From: Pteria penguin | Lineage: Eukaryota > Mollusca > Bivalvia > Pterioida > Pteriidae | Direction: 5' to 3' | DNA length: 64,000 nucleotides | Assembly (NCBI GenBank): GCA_035048485.1 | Contig: CM068583.1 | Coordinates: 26,631,841 to 26,695,840 of the forward strand | In this document: piece by piece, positions 51,292-64,000 of the stretch | Numbering within the stretch: position 1 is the first letter of the stretch | Layout: each line of letters begins with the position of its first letter | Position numbers and translations under genes: made by a program | The notes under the pieces: model-generated | Databases searched by the model: none | What the model was told of the DNA's origin: nothing | Seen by the model: only the letters and a program-made list of their open reading frames with translations

Positions 51292-54200
51292 ATGCTTCAT
51301 ATAATAGGTGTTGTATTGGGATGTTTATCATCCATTCAAGGTAAAAATTTGTTACAAACATATGAAACTTATCGAAATTTATGATAAAAAATCAGTATAT
51401 CAATAATACACTGAACGTATGTTTGATCAATCACTGTGGAGCCTTAAATGACACACAACAAGGAAAAACAACTACATATTGTTTGTGTTGACCTGTATAT
51501 ATAACTATTTGCCCTCTAATGGACAGTAAACAGAAACAGTAGTATACATGCAAATCTTAAATTATACCTTATTCCTATTTATTCATATATATATATATAT
51601 ATTAAACGTAGAGAGAGGTTGGGGATTTAGGAAATAATAATGAATATCAGACCATATATACTTGTATGAAATTAGTGCATCATATGGGCATTTCCATAAA
51701 TTCGATAAAAGTATAGAGATCTAAGGAGTATATCTTTAAGAGCATATTTATTGCAAAATTTATCTAAAAGTAAGTGTCAGATAACCAAACTTATAACAGA
51801 GTTGAACTTGATTTTAAAATAATTTACATTTGGGGTCATAGTGAATTAGAAGAATATATTTAGGGGTCAGTAAAGAAGCACTGAGAGCTGTGTTTGCGTT
51901 TACCGTAGGGGACCAGCAGTAGTATTGATCCAGTGGTAACAATAAATATCAGATCATGATGAAATTGTTCTTATCCTTTATTATTAAAAATGATTCCATT
52001 ATACCTTCAATAAGATTGTCGAAATTTGATTGGTCAATAAACATTGTAATCAACTAATGTTCACAATTTGTTCCACGTGATCAATTAATGACCTCCAAAT
52101 GTAATAATGACCAGTCATTAATATCAATGACCGCTAAAACAGAGCCTTTAAGAAGGAAGAAAGAATGTTATGATATGAATAAGCACAAGGTAATCACAAA
52201 AATAGTCGATTATAGTGCAGTTACGATACCGACTTAGGACAGTCATTAGATACGACAATTGTCAATCAATTGTTGTGGTTAACTGGTTTACCGGCCCACC
52301 TTCCCACTCACCGCCATAGCAGAATAATCAAAGGACGCACATTTAAAAAAATAAATATTCCTTCGTATAGGTATCAAGAATAAACAAGTGTCTCAAGTTA
52401 AGAGGTCATAAAAATATAGCAACACATATGGTAAGGCAGAAAAACATTATGTTATCAAATTATATTAAGCGAAATCAAAATAAGGAAACAGTGTTTTGCC
52501 GGTCTGGAAGCGAACTAGGACTCTTGAAATGTAGGAGTCCCTACAAACTAGCCAGAGGGGACGAGGTTCAGGACCATGTCTTCTGTGAATGAAGTTTCAA
52601 CAAAGCCGTCATTTAGTCCCTAACTACCCTGTTGGTCAGCGTGCAAGTAAAAGTCTGTATAAGGTTGTATAGGAATCCAATACAAGAGTTGTAGATTTTT
52701 TTATGATCTCCGGGTCATAATGTCACTGAAAAATAATATGGCGGACACCGCTTCGATTGAAAGATAAAATCTGTTTAAAAAGAATAAGTGGAAAACAGAA
52801 ATTAGGTTATCCTTAAATTGTTGGAAAAACACTAAATAACACTCAGTGAGGTCGATATGGGAAAATGTTCTCTTGGCCAGGCAGTCTCAGTGGTCTTCGG
52901 CCTTCGTGCTTTTTCAGGTCAGATCACTTCGATTGCTAGGCCTCGAGGTCATTACTCTCGCTGGGAGTTATTAAAATACGGGTTTTCCTAGAAGTGTGGA
53001 GTGCATTTTGGGCATTACCACAAAGAAAAATTTACACACATTTGAACCCAGACTTACATATGCGTTGTTTTCCAGTTAGTTTCGCAGAGTCTTGTTTGGC
53101 ATACTACTCAGCAGCCGGTACCACATTTTACTATAAATACTGTTCCTACAAATGTTGCGGTTACAGTGCCGACAGATATTGCTGTGAAGACAACAGGTCG
53201 GTATATACTGAAATTATTTATTGACTTGCAGGAAATATGTACAGTCCTATTCGACTGTTTTACTGGAGGTAAGTGACAGGTTTGTGTTTGTAGCAAGCAA
53301 GGGATCATTACTCTTCCTGGGCATTTGATTTCCTATTTGTGAGTTCATATATGTTATTTAATTAATTAGTTCATTAATGTTATTTAAACATTATTATTTA
53401 TATGTCCACTGTGGTACATTGTTGTTAGTGCCATAGTCATGTGACACCAGTTACTTTCGTATTTTGCATGAATGTCACACTTATTCCCTTTGCAGTGTGG
53501 AGCTCGCAAAAAAGTTCCCCGCGGAGGGTTTGACTTAAGTGTTATTATACCTTTTTCCTGATGTTATGTGGCTTTGACACTTTCTATACAGCATTTGTCC
53601 ACATTCATTTATATATACTGTGTTGAATTATTGTTTTGTCTGTGTTTAAGGACATTCGCGGCGGGTGTGGCTAGCCAAACAGGGGACGCTCACTCCTCCT
53701 GGGCACCTGGCCTCACCTCTGAATTTCAGGGGTCCGTGAATGTCCACTGTGGTACATTGTTGTTAGTGCCATAGTCATGTGACACCAGTTACTTTCGTAT
53801 TTTGCACTTTAGTATTCCCTGACTTCTTCTTCCACATTGGTTTTTTTTCTATACGCTGATTTTGTATATCCTTCAGTTATATTATTCATAGACTACAGTG
53901 CTGGTTTAAATCATCATCATCATCTGATTCATTGTCCCGGACACATTTCTGTTTTACGAGGGTAAATTTGGTACGATTTTTATGAGCAAAGTACCGGTTA
54001 ATTTCGTAAACAGCATTAATCAGTAATGGAAATGCATTGTGTACATGGCATTATCTCGAAAAACTTTTATTGAATAGAGTGTTAGATATTCTGATTTTTG
54101 GCAAAACCCCAGGAAAGACAAATGTTATGTATGTGTTTTCATCGCTTTTTACTGTTAAGGAAAGAATTAAACCTGAAAAATCAGCACAAAATAACAATAT

Positions 54201-56495
54201 CTCTAACGAGAGATGTTTTGAATTGTTACAGAAAGTGGCGTAAGATGTATAAGTAATAATTCATATATATTTCCAAATCACTATTACGGGCAATTGTCTC
54301 TTTACTCGATTTCCTGTGGTTTTATAGTGGTTGATATGTTTTATGTATAATTACTTTGTAGAGCTGCCACTATCGCAGGGGCTGTAATCGGATGCTTTGT
54401 CTTTGCCTCTGTCATCGTTATCGTCATCGTCATCGTCTACATTCAGCAAAAGAAGGCGAGGATTCGTAATGCCTTACGCTCAGTGGACGGTATGAGAAGT
54501 ATTAGTGTATAGCTGAACTTCAATTATTATTAAGATCCAATCTATTTAAGAATTTGCGAATTTACGTTTGTAAGTGAAAGAATCCTACTTCGTCCCACTA
54601 TATTACATCATTCACATGCGATTTCATAATCCTTAGTTTTTCTAAGTTTATGTTTTTATTGCATTCGGGTCATACGGCTTTAAAAAAGGCTTACAAGTAA
54701 ACAAGCCATTGAATAAACTATAGGGAAAACTATGGTAACTATTCAAACATAACTATGCAAATTTAATGAATAACAAGAAACAATCAGTTTCCAGAAGGAA
54801 ATCAGATATGGATTTCACTCAGAGATTTTGTTATTTCTTGTTTCCACTTGACAAAGGCCAAGAGGCAGAAAAATTGTGGGGATTGATTGTTTCTTATTAC
54901 CATTTTAAATTGATATTCCCATCGGAGGACTTTTGATCAATTCTTATATAGATTTACCCTTTTGAAATTCTTTAATGGAAATATCAATGTTCATCGTCTA
55001 CCACGTTTTACGGTAATGTTAAGAATTCTAAAATGAATTCTAGAAACTCAGCTATAGTCTATCGAGTTAGGTATAATTTGTAGCTTCGTGGTAAGAAAAT
55101 TACGGGAATACTTTTCTTTCTTCGTCTGTATACAATAAGAGATGAATGTTTTGAATACTGCCTTTAAATCTGGTATCCTATTGCAGACCCCCCCCCCCTC
55201 CCCCCTTGCAGACCTTCCCCCATTTTTGAATTTCCGGATTCATTTTTTCGGAAATCGAGAAGGAATTAGTTGAATATGTATATCTGGTTCATGGTAAGTC
55301 TGTAAAGTCAAATACATACTTGAGTTTTTTTCAGTTACAGGAAAACATAGGAGATAATTTTTTCTTAGATCTCACACATGGATTCACTTAGCTGAACTGT
55401 ATCCATTATGACCTCTGTGACTTTGACCTTTGAGGTTTCAAGTATCAAGTTCAAATACATATTTGACTTTTGTTCAGTTAGGACCACAAGAGGTAGATCT
55501 TTCAAGCCTCTCAAAAATGGACATTGACCTGTACTGTCCTTTTGTGACCTTGACCATTTCAGGGTCAAATGTCTTTCCCAGTTTGATTCTGTTACAGAAA
55601 CACCATAGGAGTTAGATCTTTCACACCTCAGATGGAGATGAACCTTGATCAGCACTACAATCATGCTGACCTTTTGACATTTACCATGTCATCTGCACTA
55701 AAGATACATTTTGTTGAATTCTGTAGCTGCCAAAGACACAGTATATCAAAAGGATTGTTGCCGCTTCGCAATGCGACCATTACACCTTTAGCGGTTTCGT
55801 AACTATAGATTGACTTCGCTGAGTTGTTGATTTTAAAGAATTTATGAAAGAATTAGAATTTGTAGTTGTGGATATATAGTTTGTTTATTTCGTTGTCAGA
55901 ATATGAATCGATTAAAAAACAGTTACATCTGCCATAAGTTTAACGTGTATCCAGAAATGTGTCGCCTCTGCAGGCAATGGAAACGAACACTATTCTCTGT
56001 CTAGGCTTACGGCCTCAGGATCACCACTAGGTTATAAGTTCGAATCTCACTGCATGGCAGAGGGTTCCGGTCTTAAGGAAGGACCATAAAAAGTGTAGTC
56101 CCGTGTCTGTGTTTAAACGAAACCGACTTAGGATGGTCAATTGAATAACAAAAGATACCGACTTAGGATGGTCAATTGAATAACAAAATATACTCCATTG
56201 GTGTGGTTAACCGGTTTATGAGCCCACCTTCCCAAGAAAACTAAACCCTAAATAATATCTAAAAGATTCCGTTCCGTATTAGCACATTAACAAAAAAAAA
56301 AAAAATAGAATGAGAAGGAAGTTAACCAATGATAACGTTTATTAAACAGAACCTAACACGACGAATGTGGCAGTTATACAAGAATACAATGTTAATGATG
56401 GCTATCAGCAAGACTATCCAATAAAACGAGCAAGTGATCCAACAACTGCCGTAAACTACCAAATAGAAAAGAGTCCAGATCTTCACGAGGACTGA
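51292..56495 (+). CDS. Small type I membrane protein with six-cysteine ectodomain (Shisa-like / CYYR1-type), 4 exons
   Basis: Exons: 51292-51340, 53076-53196, 54362-54489, 56350-56495, phases consistent, 147 aa. The N-terminus MLHIIGVVLGCLSS is a signal peptide. The ectodomain (about 22-57) is rich in Tyr and Cys, with cysteines at 23, 39, 43, 44, 52 and 53 (pattern C...CxxxCC...CC). A very hydrophobic helix spans about 60-84 (FVFASVIVIVIVIV), followed by a basic stop-transfer QQKKARIR. The roughly 60-residue tail contains QEYNVNDGYQQDY. This order and cysteine spacing match the group of single-pass six-cysteine proteins including Shisa, CYYR1 and VOPP1, thought to act as membrane adaptors. 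Function here is unknown. The exon 2 donor is an unusual GTCGGT. A second in-frame acceptor at 53088 would drop four residues near the signal-peptide cleavage site. It is tail to tail with the lectin gene. Confidence 0.78.
52208..52725 (-). mobile_element. 5'-truncated Penelope-like element copy
   Basis: Colinear with 43924-44440: 'gtgcagttacgataccgact', 'cggcccaccttcccactcac', 'gaggggacgaggttcaggac' and 'agtaaaagtctgtataaggt' occur in the same order. Only the 3' tail and about 40 codons of the reverse transcriptase remain. It lies in intron 1 of the Shisa-like gene. This is the expected outcome of incomplete reverse transcription. Confidence 0.8.
53255..53830 (+). repeat. Repeat region with 68-bp direct duplication
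   Basis: The segment 'tgtccactgtggtacattgt' through 'cagttactttcgtattttgca' occurs at 53401-53468 and again at 53737-53805, nearly unchanged. The material between includes 'ctcactcctcctgggcacct' and resembles 46700-47050. It lies in intron 2 of the Shisa-like gene. Confidence 0.75.
55340..55690. repeat. Diverged 'gttaga/tctttcacacctc' repeat
   Basis: Three loose units of about 115 bp carry 'agatctttcacacctc'-type and 'tttgaccttt' motifs. It lies in intron 3 of the Shisa-like gene. Confidence 0.45.
55970..56240 (+). mobile_element. tRNA-headed SINE with Penelope-like tail
   Basis: The head carries 'ggcctcaggatcaccactag' and a B-box-like ggttataagttcgaatctc. The tail has 'accgacttaggatggtcaat' twice in tandem, then 'tggtgtggttaaccggttta' and 'gcccaccttccca'. 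These tail blocks are also in the noncoding 3' ends at 43924 and 52208. It ends about 110 bases before exon 4 of the Shisa-like gene. Confidence 0.6.
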
Positions 56496-57070
56496 GGCGA
56501 AAAGCAAGAGGAGAAAGTTAATTTGCATGTTTGTTTGTTACTGTCATCAAAAATAATATTATTTCGATGAATGTTTTTCATCATTCTTACCATTAAATAT
56601 GTTTGAATAGTATAAATTCAAGTTCATTTTTATGTGTTGTTGTAATGTTTATTGGTTATTAGTGATTATATTGGGTGATGTGAAGTTTTAACATTAAACT
56701 AATAACTAATGAATGCCTAATGTATCAATTGATAAAACAAAAGCACAAGAATTTGTAAGCAATATATGTAATGAATTACATATATAAATGTTTCTTAAGA
56801 ACAATTACGGCAAATATATTTTAAACATGGTATATTTGTTTTCCGATCATTTCTGTCGTAGAATATGCTAATTTAAAACAAAACAATAATTTCTTGCCAG
56901 TTCCAGTATTTTAGCATCTTAAAAAGTTTTCTTACATGGATCAAAAACATGTGGACAAAATGAGCTTCAGTTAATGTACATAAGAATATCATATGTTAAC
57001 TATATAATACACAGATTCTTTTGAATGTATACATACTGCATTCAATTTTGATCATTTATAATGTTTTGGT

Positions 57071-60001
<2,931 letters not shown>

Positions 60002-60036
60002 CTTTGTCTTCTTATGTGAAATTTACAAGTCATTAC

Positions 60037-60043
60037 TTATATA
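60037..60043 (-). promoter_or_regulatory. Candidate TATA box of the lectin gene
   Basis: TATATAA on the minus strand, ending about 36 bases upstream of the start codon. Standard spacing puts transcription start near 60010, with a 5'UTR of about 10 bases. Confidence 0.5.
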
Positions 60044-60807
60044 CATATAGCATCTCCTTGGACTTCGAATTTTCACAATAGCACATTATGATACAATACT
60101 CTTGAAAATTAGTACAATGTGTTATATTATCAGATCCTACTTAATTCAAGTGGTGTCTACTAGTGCATTATTCTAAAATACACAGACATTCATGCAGTCT
60201 CACCAGGCAAAGACTGGTACCAGTTCTCATGTCTATACGAAACATACTAAAGTAATTGTTATAATGTGACTAAGGCACTAACAACAATGCACCAAAACAG
60301 ACATTGATTTTGTATGTCCTTTGGTTTCATTGTTTTCGGACTTATGGTTTGGATTTATCCATCATCTTTACACGAAGCTCAATCTTGTGTTGTATATATC
60401 AGCACTGCTGATGTATGTTCTATATTACTTATGACAGATGTATATTGTACAATTTCATTATGTACCATGGAATAATAATAATATTGTATGAAAGGTGTAT
60501 ATTGTATAATATTACTATGTAACAGACGTAGTTTGCATAAAAAATATTATATTACATGTGTATATTGTAAAATTTTAAATTTCGCTCACCTTCTTTATGA
60601 TGCTGTTACCTTGTTGATAATCCACAGTTGGTATCTCTAACGCCGGATATAGGCTTCAGCTCATGTTTGTAATTGGATGCAAATCATCCGTTTTGACGGA
60701 ATAAAGAAAATGGTTCCTTTCTTTTGTCTGTCTCTAGTTCACGCCAATTACAAAAATCTAGCGACGTCTTCAGATATATTACAATCCTAGGTCTCTTATC
60801 GCATGAA
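60044..60807. other. Upstream flank of the lectin gene
   Basis: AT-rich with loosely repeated 'tgtatattgtataat(a/t)tta' units around 60420-60580. No gene is supported. Confidence 0.4.
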
Positions 60808-61085
60808 GCCGGTGTGGCCTAGTGGATAAGGTGCTCGGCTCGTGATCGAGAGGTCGCGGGTTCGACTCCCGCCCGGGGCACACCGGTTTTCTGTCTTTCG
60901 GATGAGACAGTAAAAACCGAGGTCCCGTGTCACGGTAGGCGTGGCACGTAAAAGATCCCTCACTGCTTCGGGTGGGTCCGTTGCAAAGGTCTAAATTTGT
61001 ATGCAATGCATCAGGCAGATGCCGTCACCATATACGTGAAATAATCGTGGAGTGACGTAAAACAATAATCAAACAAACAAACAAA
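60808..61085 (+). mobile_element. tRNA-derived SINE (family 2), well preserved
   Basis: A 73-nt tRNA-like head (60808-60880) has A-box tggcctagtggataagg, a seven-base loop in a good anticodon stem, and B-box gggttcgactccc. The acceptor stem pairs poorly and there is no terminator. A conserved body follows (gatgagacagtaaaaaccga, ggtcccgtgtcacggtaggc, aagatccctcactgcttcgg) and then a 'caaacaaacaaac' tail. This body is familiar from mollusc SINEs. A decayed copy is at 39100-39312. Confidence 0.85.
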
Positions 61086-61106
61086 TCTTATCGCATGAGA
61101 CCTAAG

Positions 61107-61131
61107 AGAGAGAGAGAGAGAGAGAGAGGTG
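61107..61131. repeat. (GA)n microsatellite
   Basis: A short pure GA run just after the SINE. Confidence 0.9.
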
Positions 61132-61380
61132 AGTTAACATCCATTATTTATTATGATAGTATGTGGTTGCGGACGATGAATGGAGGAATCGTATAAAAGC
61201 TGTGCAATGACTGTTCATTTATTTTACTTTTTTCATTTGTATGGTCAATTGATCATTGTGTGATGTAGTCAGCGAAGATTGATACACCGCTTGTTGCTCT
61301 CCCTAATAAAACTTTTCCCGAGGAATGTTTTGATTAAGTATTACACAGGGTAAGAAAGATCTGGAGGGGGAAAAGGAATA

Positions 61381-61645
61381 CTGTTTTGTTTTGGGTTTTT
61401 TTTTAGTTTTCTTTAGTTTTGTTCGTTTGTTTTTGTTTTGTTTTTTTTTTTTTTACTTGTTTTGCTTTGGGGTTTTTTTTTTTTTGCTTTTGTTTGTTTA
61501 GGTTTTTTTTATTTATTTTTTTTTTTTGTATATTTTTTTATTTGTAGTTTTTTTGGTTTTTTTTTTGGTTTTTTGTTTTTTGGGGTTTTTTTTTGGGGGG
61601 GGGGGGTGTTTGCTTTTTCCTTGTGTGTTTTTTTTTATTGTTTTA
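61381..61645. repeat. T-rich low-complexity tract
   Basis: Long T runs with interspersed G give spurious Phe-rich open frames. No gene is supported. Confidence 0.9.
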
Positions 61646-62090
61646 TTTTTAATAATCAACCGGAAAACTAAACCCGAATCTGTAATTAATATACATATAA
61701 AAGTAAATAATCATAAACAAAGAATACATACACGAATAAATTCAGTGTACGGTATGCACATTTAGACAACTTATTCCACTTTTTTGTTTGTCAGTCGATA
61801 TTCTAGGCCGAAACTGTTGACATTCAAAGTATGAATATATTTGAGGAACCAAAGAATTAATCTAAGAACAGAGCTATGCATGCCGGAGATATTAATAAAT
61901 ACCAGTACATATAAAGTATTAATTCAGTGCATCATAAAAGATGATCATTAAATATGGTATTTAACGCTCTGTAGAAGATTTTGATAATAAATATGATAAT
62001 TGAACTGGTAATTGTTTCGACATAAAGACCGACCCACTTCCTATGCATTTGAGGATATGAGGTGTAGAGATATTCTTCATCCAGGATTGT

Positions 62091-63434
62091 GATCTAGGTA
62101 TTCATCGCTTTTCCTGGTCATTATTATTTCACTCGCCTACTCGTTGAATTACTTCCTTGACCTCATCAGATTTTTGGACTTTCCAAACATCCCTTACACT
62201 CGTTAATGTAAATTATGGCCCCCAATAAACACATTCAGTCTTATCCATATCGTCATCCATAAAGTACCTTTACATCAAATATAAATAAATGTGTCGTTCT
62301 GAAAAAAATATAAATATACTATGCCTTGTTTTTATGGATTGATTGATTGCCATTGGGTCGGCATGTTTCAACATGTGACCTGCAGAAACTCGAGAAAAAA
62401 GGCCAACCTTGAACCGAATTGGAAATGATCTAGGTATTCATCGCTTTTCCTGGTCATTATTATTTCACTCGCCTACTCGTTGAATTACTTCCTTGACCTC
62501 ATCAGATTTTTGGACTTTCCAAACATCCCTTACACTCGTTAATGTAAATTATGGCCCCCAATAAACACATTCAGTCTTATCCATATCGTCATCCATAAAG
62601 TACCTTTACATCAAATATAAATAAATGTGTCGTTCTGAAAAAAATATAAATATACTATGCCTTGTTTTTATGGATTGATTGATTGCCATTGGGTCGGCAT
62701 GTTTCAACATGTGACCTGCAGAAACTCGAGAAAAAAGGCCAACCTTGAACCGAATTGGAAATGATCTAGGTATTGATCGCTTTTCCTGGTCATTATTATT
62801 TCACTCGCCTACTCGTTGAATTACTTCCTTGACCTCATCAGATTTTTGGACTTTCCAAACATCCCTTACACTCGTTAATGTAAATTATGGCCCCCAATAA
62901 ACACATTCAGTCTTATCCATATCGTCATCCATAAAGTACCTTTACATCAAATATAAATAAATGTGTCGTTCTGAAAAAAATATAAATATACTATGCCTTG
63001 TTTTTATGGATTGATTGATTGCCATTGGGTCGGCATGTTTCAACATGTGACCTGCAGAAACTCGAGAAAAAAGGCCAACCTTGAACCGAATTGGAAATGA
63101 TCTAGGTATTGATCGCTTTTCCTGGTCATTATTATTTCACTCGCCTACTCGTTGAATTACTTCCTTGACCTCATCAGATTTTTGGACTTTCCAAACATCC
63201 CTTACACTCGTTAATGTAAATTATGGCCCCCAATAAACACATTCAGTCTTATCCATATCGTCATCCATAAAGTATCTTTACATCAAATATAAATAAATGT
63301 GTCGTTCTGAAAAAAATATAAATATACTATGCCTTGTTTTTATGGATTGATTGATTGCCATTGGGTCGGCATGTTTCAACATGTGACCTGCAGAAACTCG
63401 AGAAAAAAGGCCAACCTTGAACCGAATTGGAAAT
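62091..63434. repeat. Four tandem copies of a 336-bp unit
   Basis: Units start with gatctaggtatt(c/g)atcgct at 62091, 62427, 62763 and 63099 and end together at 63434, exactly 336 bp each. Copies differ by only a few bases (for example 'attcatcgc' in 1-2 against 'attgatcgc' in 3-4). Each contains a short palindrome, catgtttcaacatg. No long frame runs through the unit. Confidence 0.97.
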
Positions 63435-64000
63435 GGCTTTAATATACGATACATGATCCCATAAATGCATGTCTGTGACATAATAAGACTCAAATTATAA
63501 TTTGTTGAAATAAAACAACACATCATTCTACACCAAAGTTCACACGAAATTCGTTGTACTTACCTGTCTGGTTATTTACAGATATAATTTTAAGACATTC
63601 TATCAGGTGTCAATGTGTTTAAGATGTGAACAATAGAAATACATTAACATTTTGCTATTGAATACTTTTATTGAATTCAAACTGCATTAATCGCACCTTG
63701 TTAGGCCTACAAGCTCGGAAAAAACCTTGAATGTATTACGAAATACCGAATATTAAATGCGAGACCATGCGAGACTTCCCGACCCTCTTTGAAAACAAAA
63801 CCTTGTCTATGCTGTTAAAACCTGATATATTCTTTGATGTAAATTAAAGGGAATCAACTATACATTTACTTCAAAGCAATCATTTTGCTGAGTAGTTGGT
63901 AACTTTGTAACATCCTGTTAGCACACAATTTTACCTATGACAAACTAATTATATCGCAGTTTTAAATAAAAAAAAAATCATTTTTAGCTTCTCATTATTA
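63435..64000. other. Right-hand end of window
   Basis: No gene is established. A good minus-strand donor (GTAAGT) lies at 63558-63563 and is discussed in the findings. Confidence 0.3.

Noticed and set aside
60808..60880. Possible functional tRNA gene
   Set aside because: The A and B boxes and anticodon stem are fair, but about three acceptor pairs are missing, there is no terminator, and a SINE body follows that also occurs at 39100-39312.
61438..61765. Phe-rich open frames
   Set aside because: A product of the T-rich low-complexity tract.

Overview
The window is nuclear DNA from an animal, most likely a bivalve or related mollusc. Genes are split into short exons with GT...AG introns, the base composition is AT-rich, and introns are full of microsatellites, palindromic miniature elements, tRNA-headed SINEs and tandem repeats rich in 'aaggtca' and 'tgacctttgacc', which I know from mollusc genomes. 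The mollusc call is inference; the species cannot be read from the sequence. No CRISPR array, rRNA or operon is present.

Five protein genes could be rebuilt exon by exon, with every splice phase agreeing. (1) 326-15699, plus: GRTP1/TBC1D6, a TBC-domain Rab GAP of 331 aa; exon 1, about 10 kb upstream, is a prediction. (2) 24109-33186, minus: ATP6AP2 (renin receptor, V-ATPase accessory protein), 358 aa, complete from signal peptide to stop. (3) 35585-49475, plus: an SLC23 / nucleobase-ascorbate transporter, 635 aa in 14 exons. (4) 51292-56495, plus: a 147-aa single-pass membrane protein with six ectodomain cysteines, resembling the Shisa-like/CYYR1 group. (5) 57071-60001, minus: a secreted single-domain C-type lectin-like protein, 195 aa, with an atypical fold core.

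Layout: GRTP1 and ATP6AP2 are convergent, separated by a repeat-rich gap (about 15.8-22.4 kb) with a roughly 1.4 kb minisatellite. ATP6AP2 and SLC23A are divergent across 33187-35584, which carries two tandem arrays just upstream of the SLC23A start. The Shisa-like gene and the lectin are tail to tail. Four copies of a 336-bp satellite-like unit lie upstream of the lectin. No pathway links these neighbours: two are housekeeping membrane-traffic or V-ATPase genes, one is a transporter, and two look like surface or secreted proteins.

Mobile DNA: a long-inverted-repeat element (473-2764) beside a second inverted-repeat element (2770-3800); a barely decayed Penelope-like reverse transcriptase in SLC23A intron 10, with a 5'-truncated copy at about 52.2-52.7 kb; three tRNA-headed SINEs plus a fourth whose tail matches the Penelope-like 3' region; and at least eight palindromic MITE-like insertions. 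I saw nothing that clearly amounts to a new multi-gene system. The best leads are the transporter's signature residue, the atypical lectin, the Shisa-like gene, the SINE/retroelement tail sharing and the compound inverted-repeat locus.
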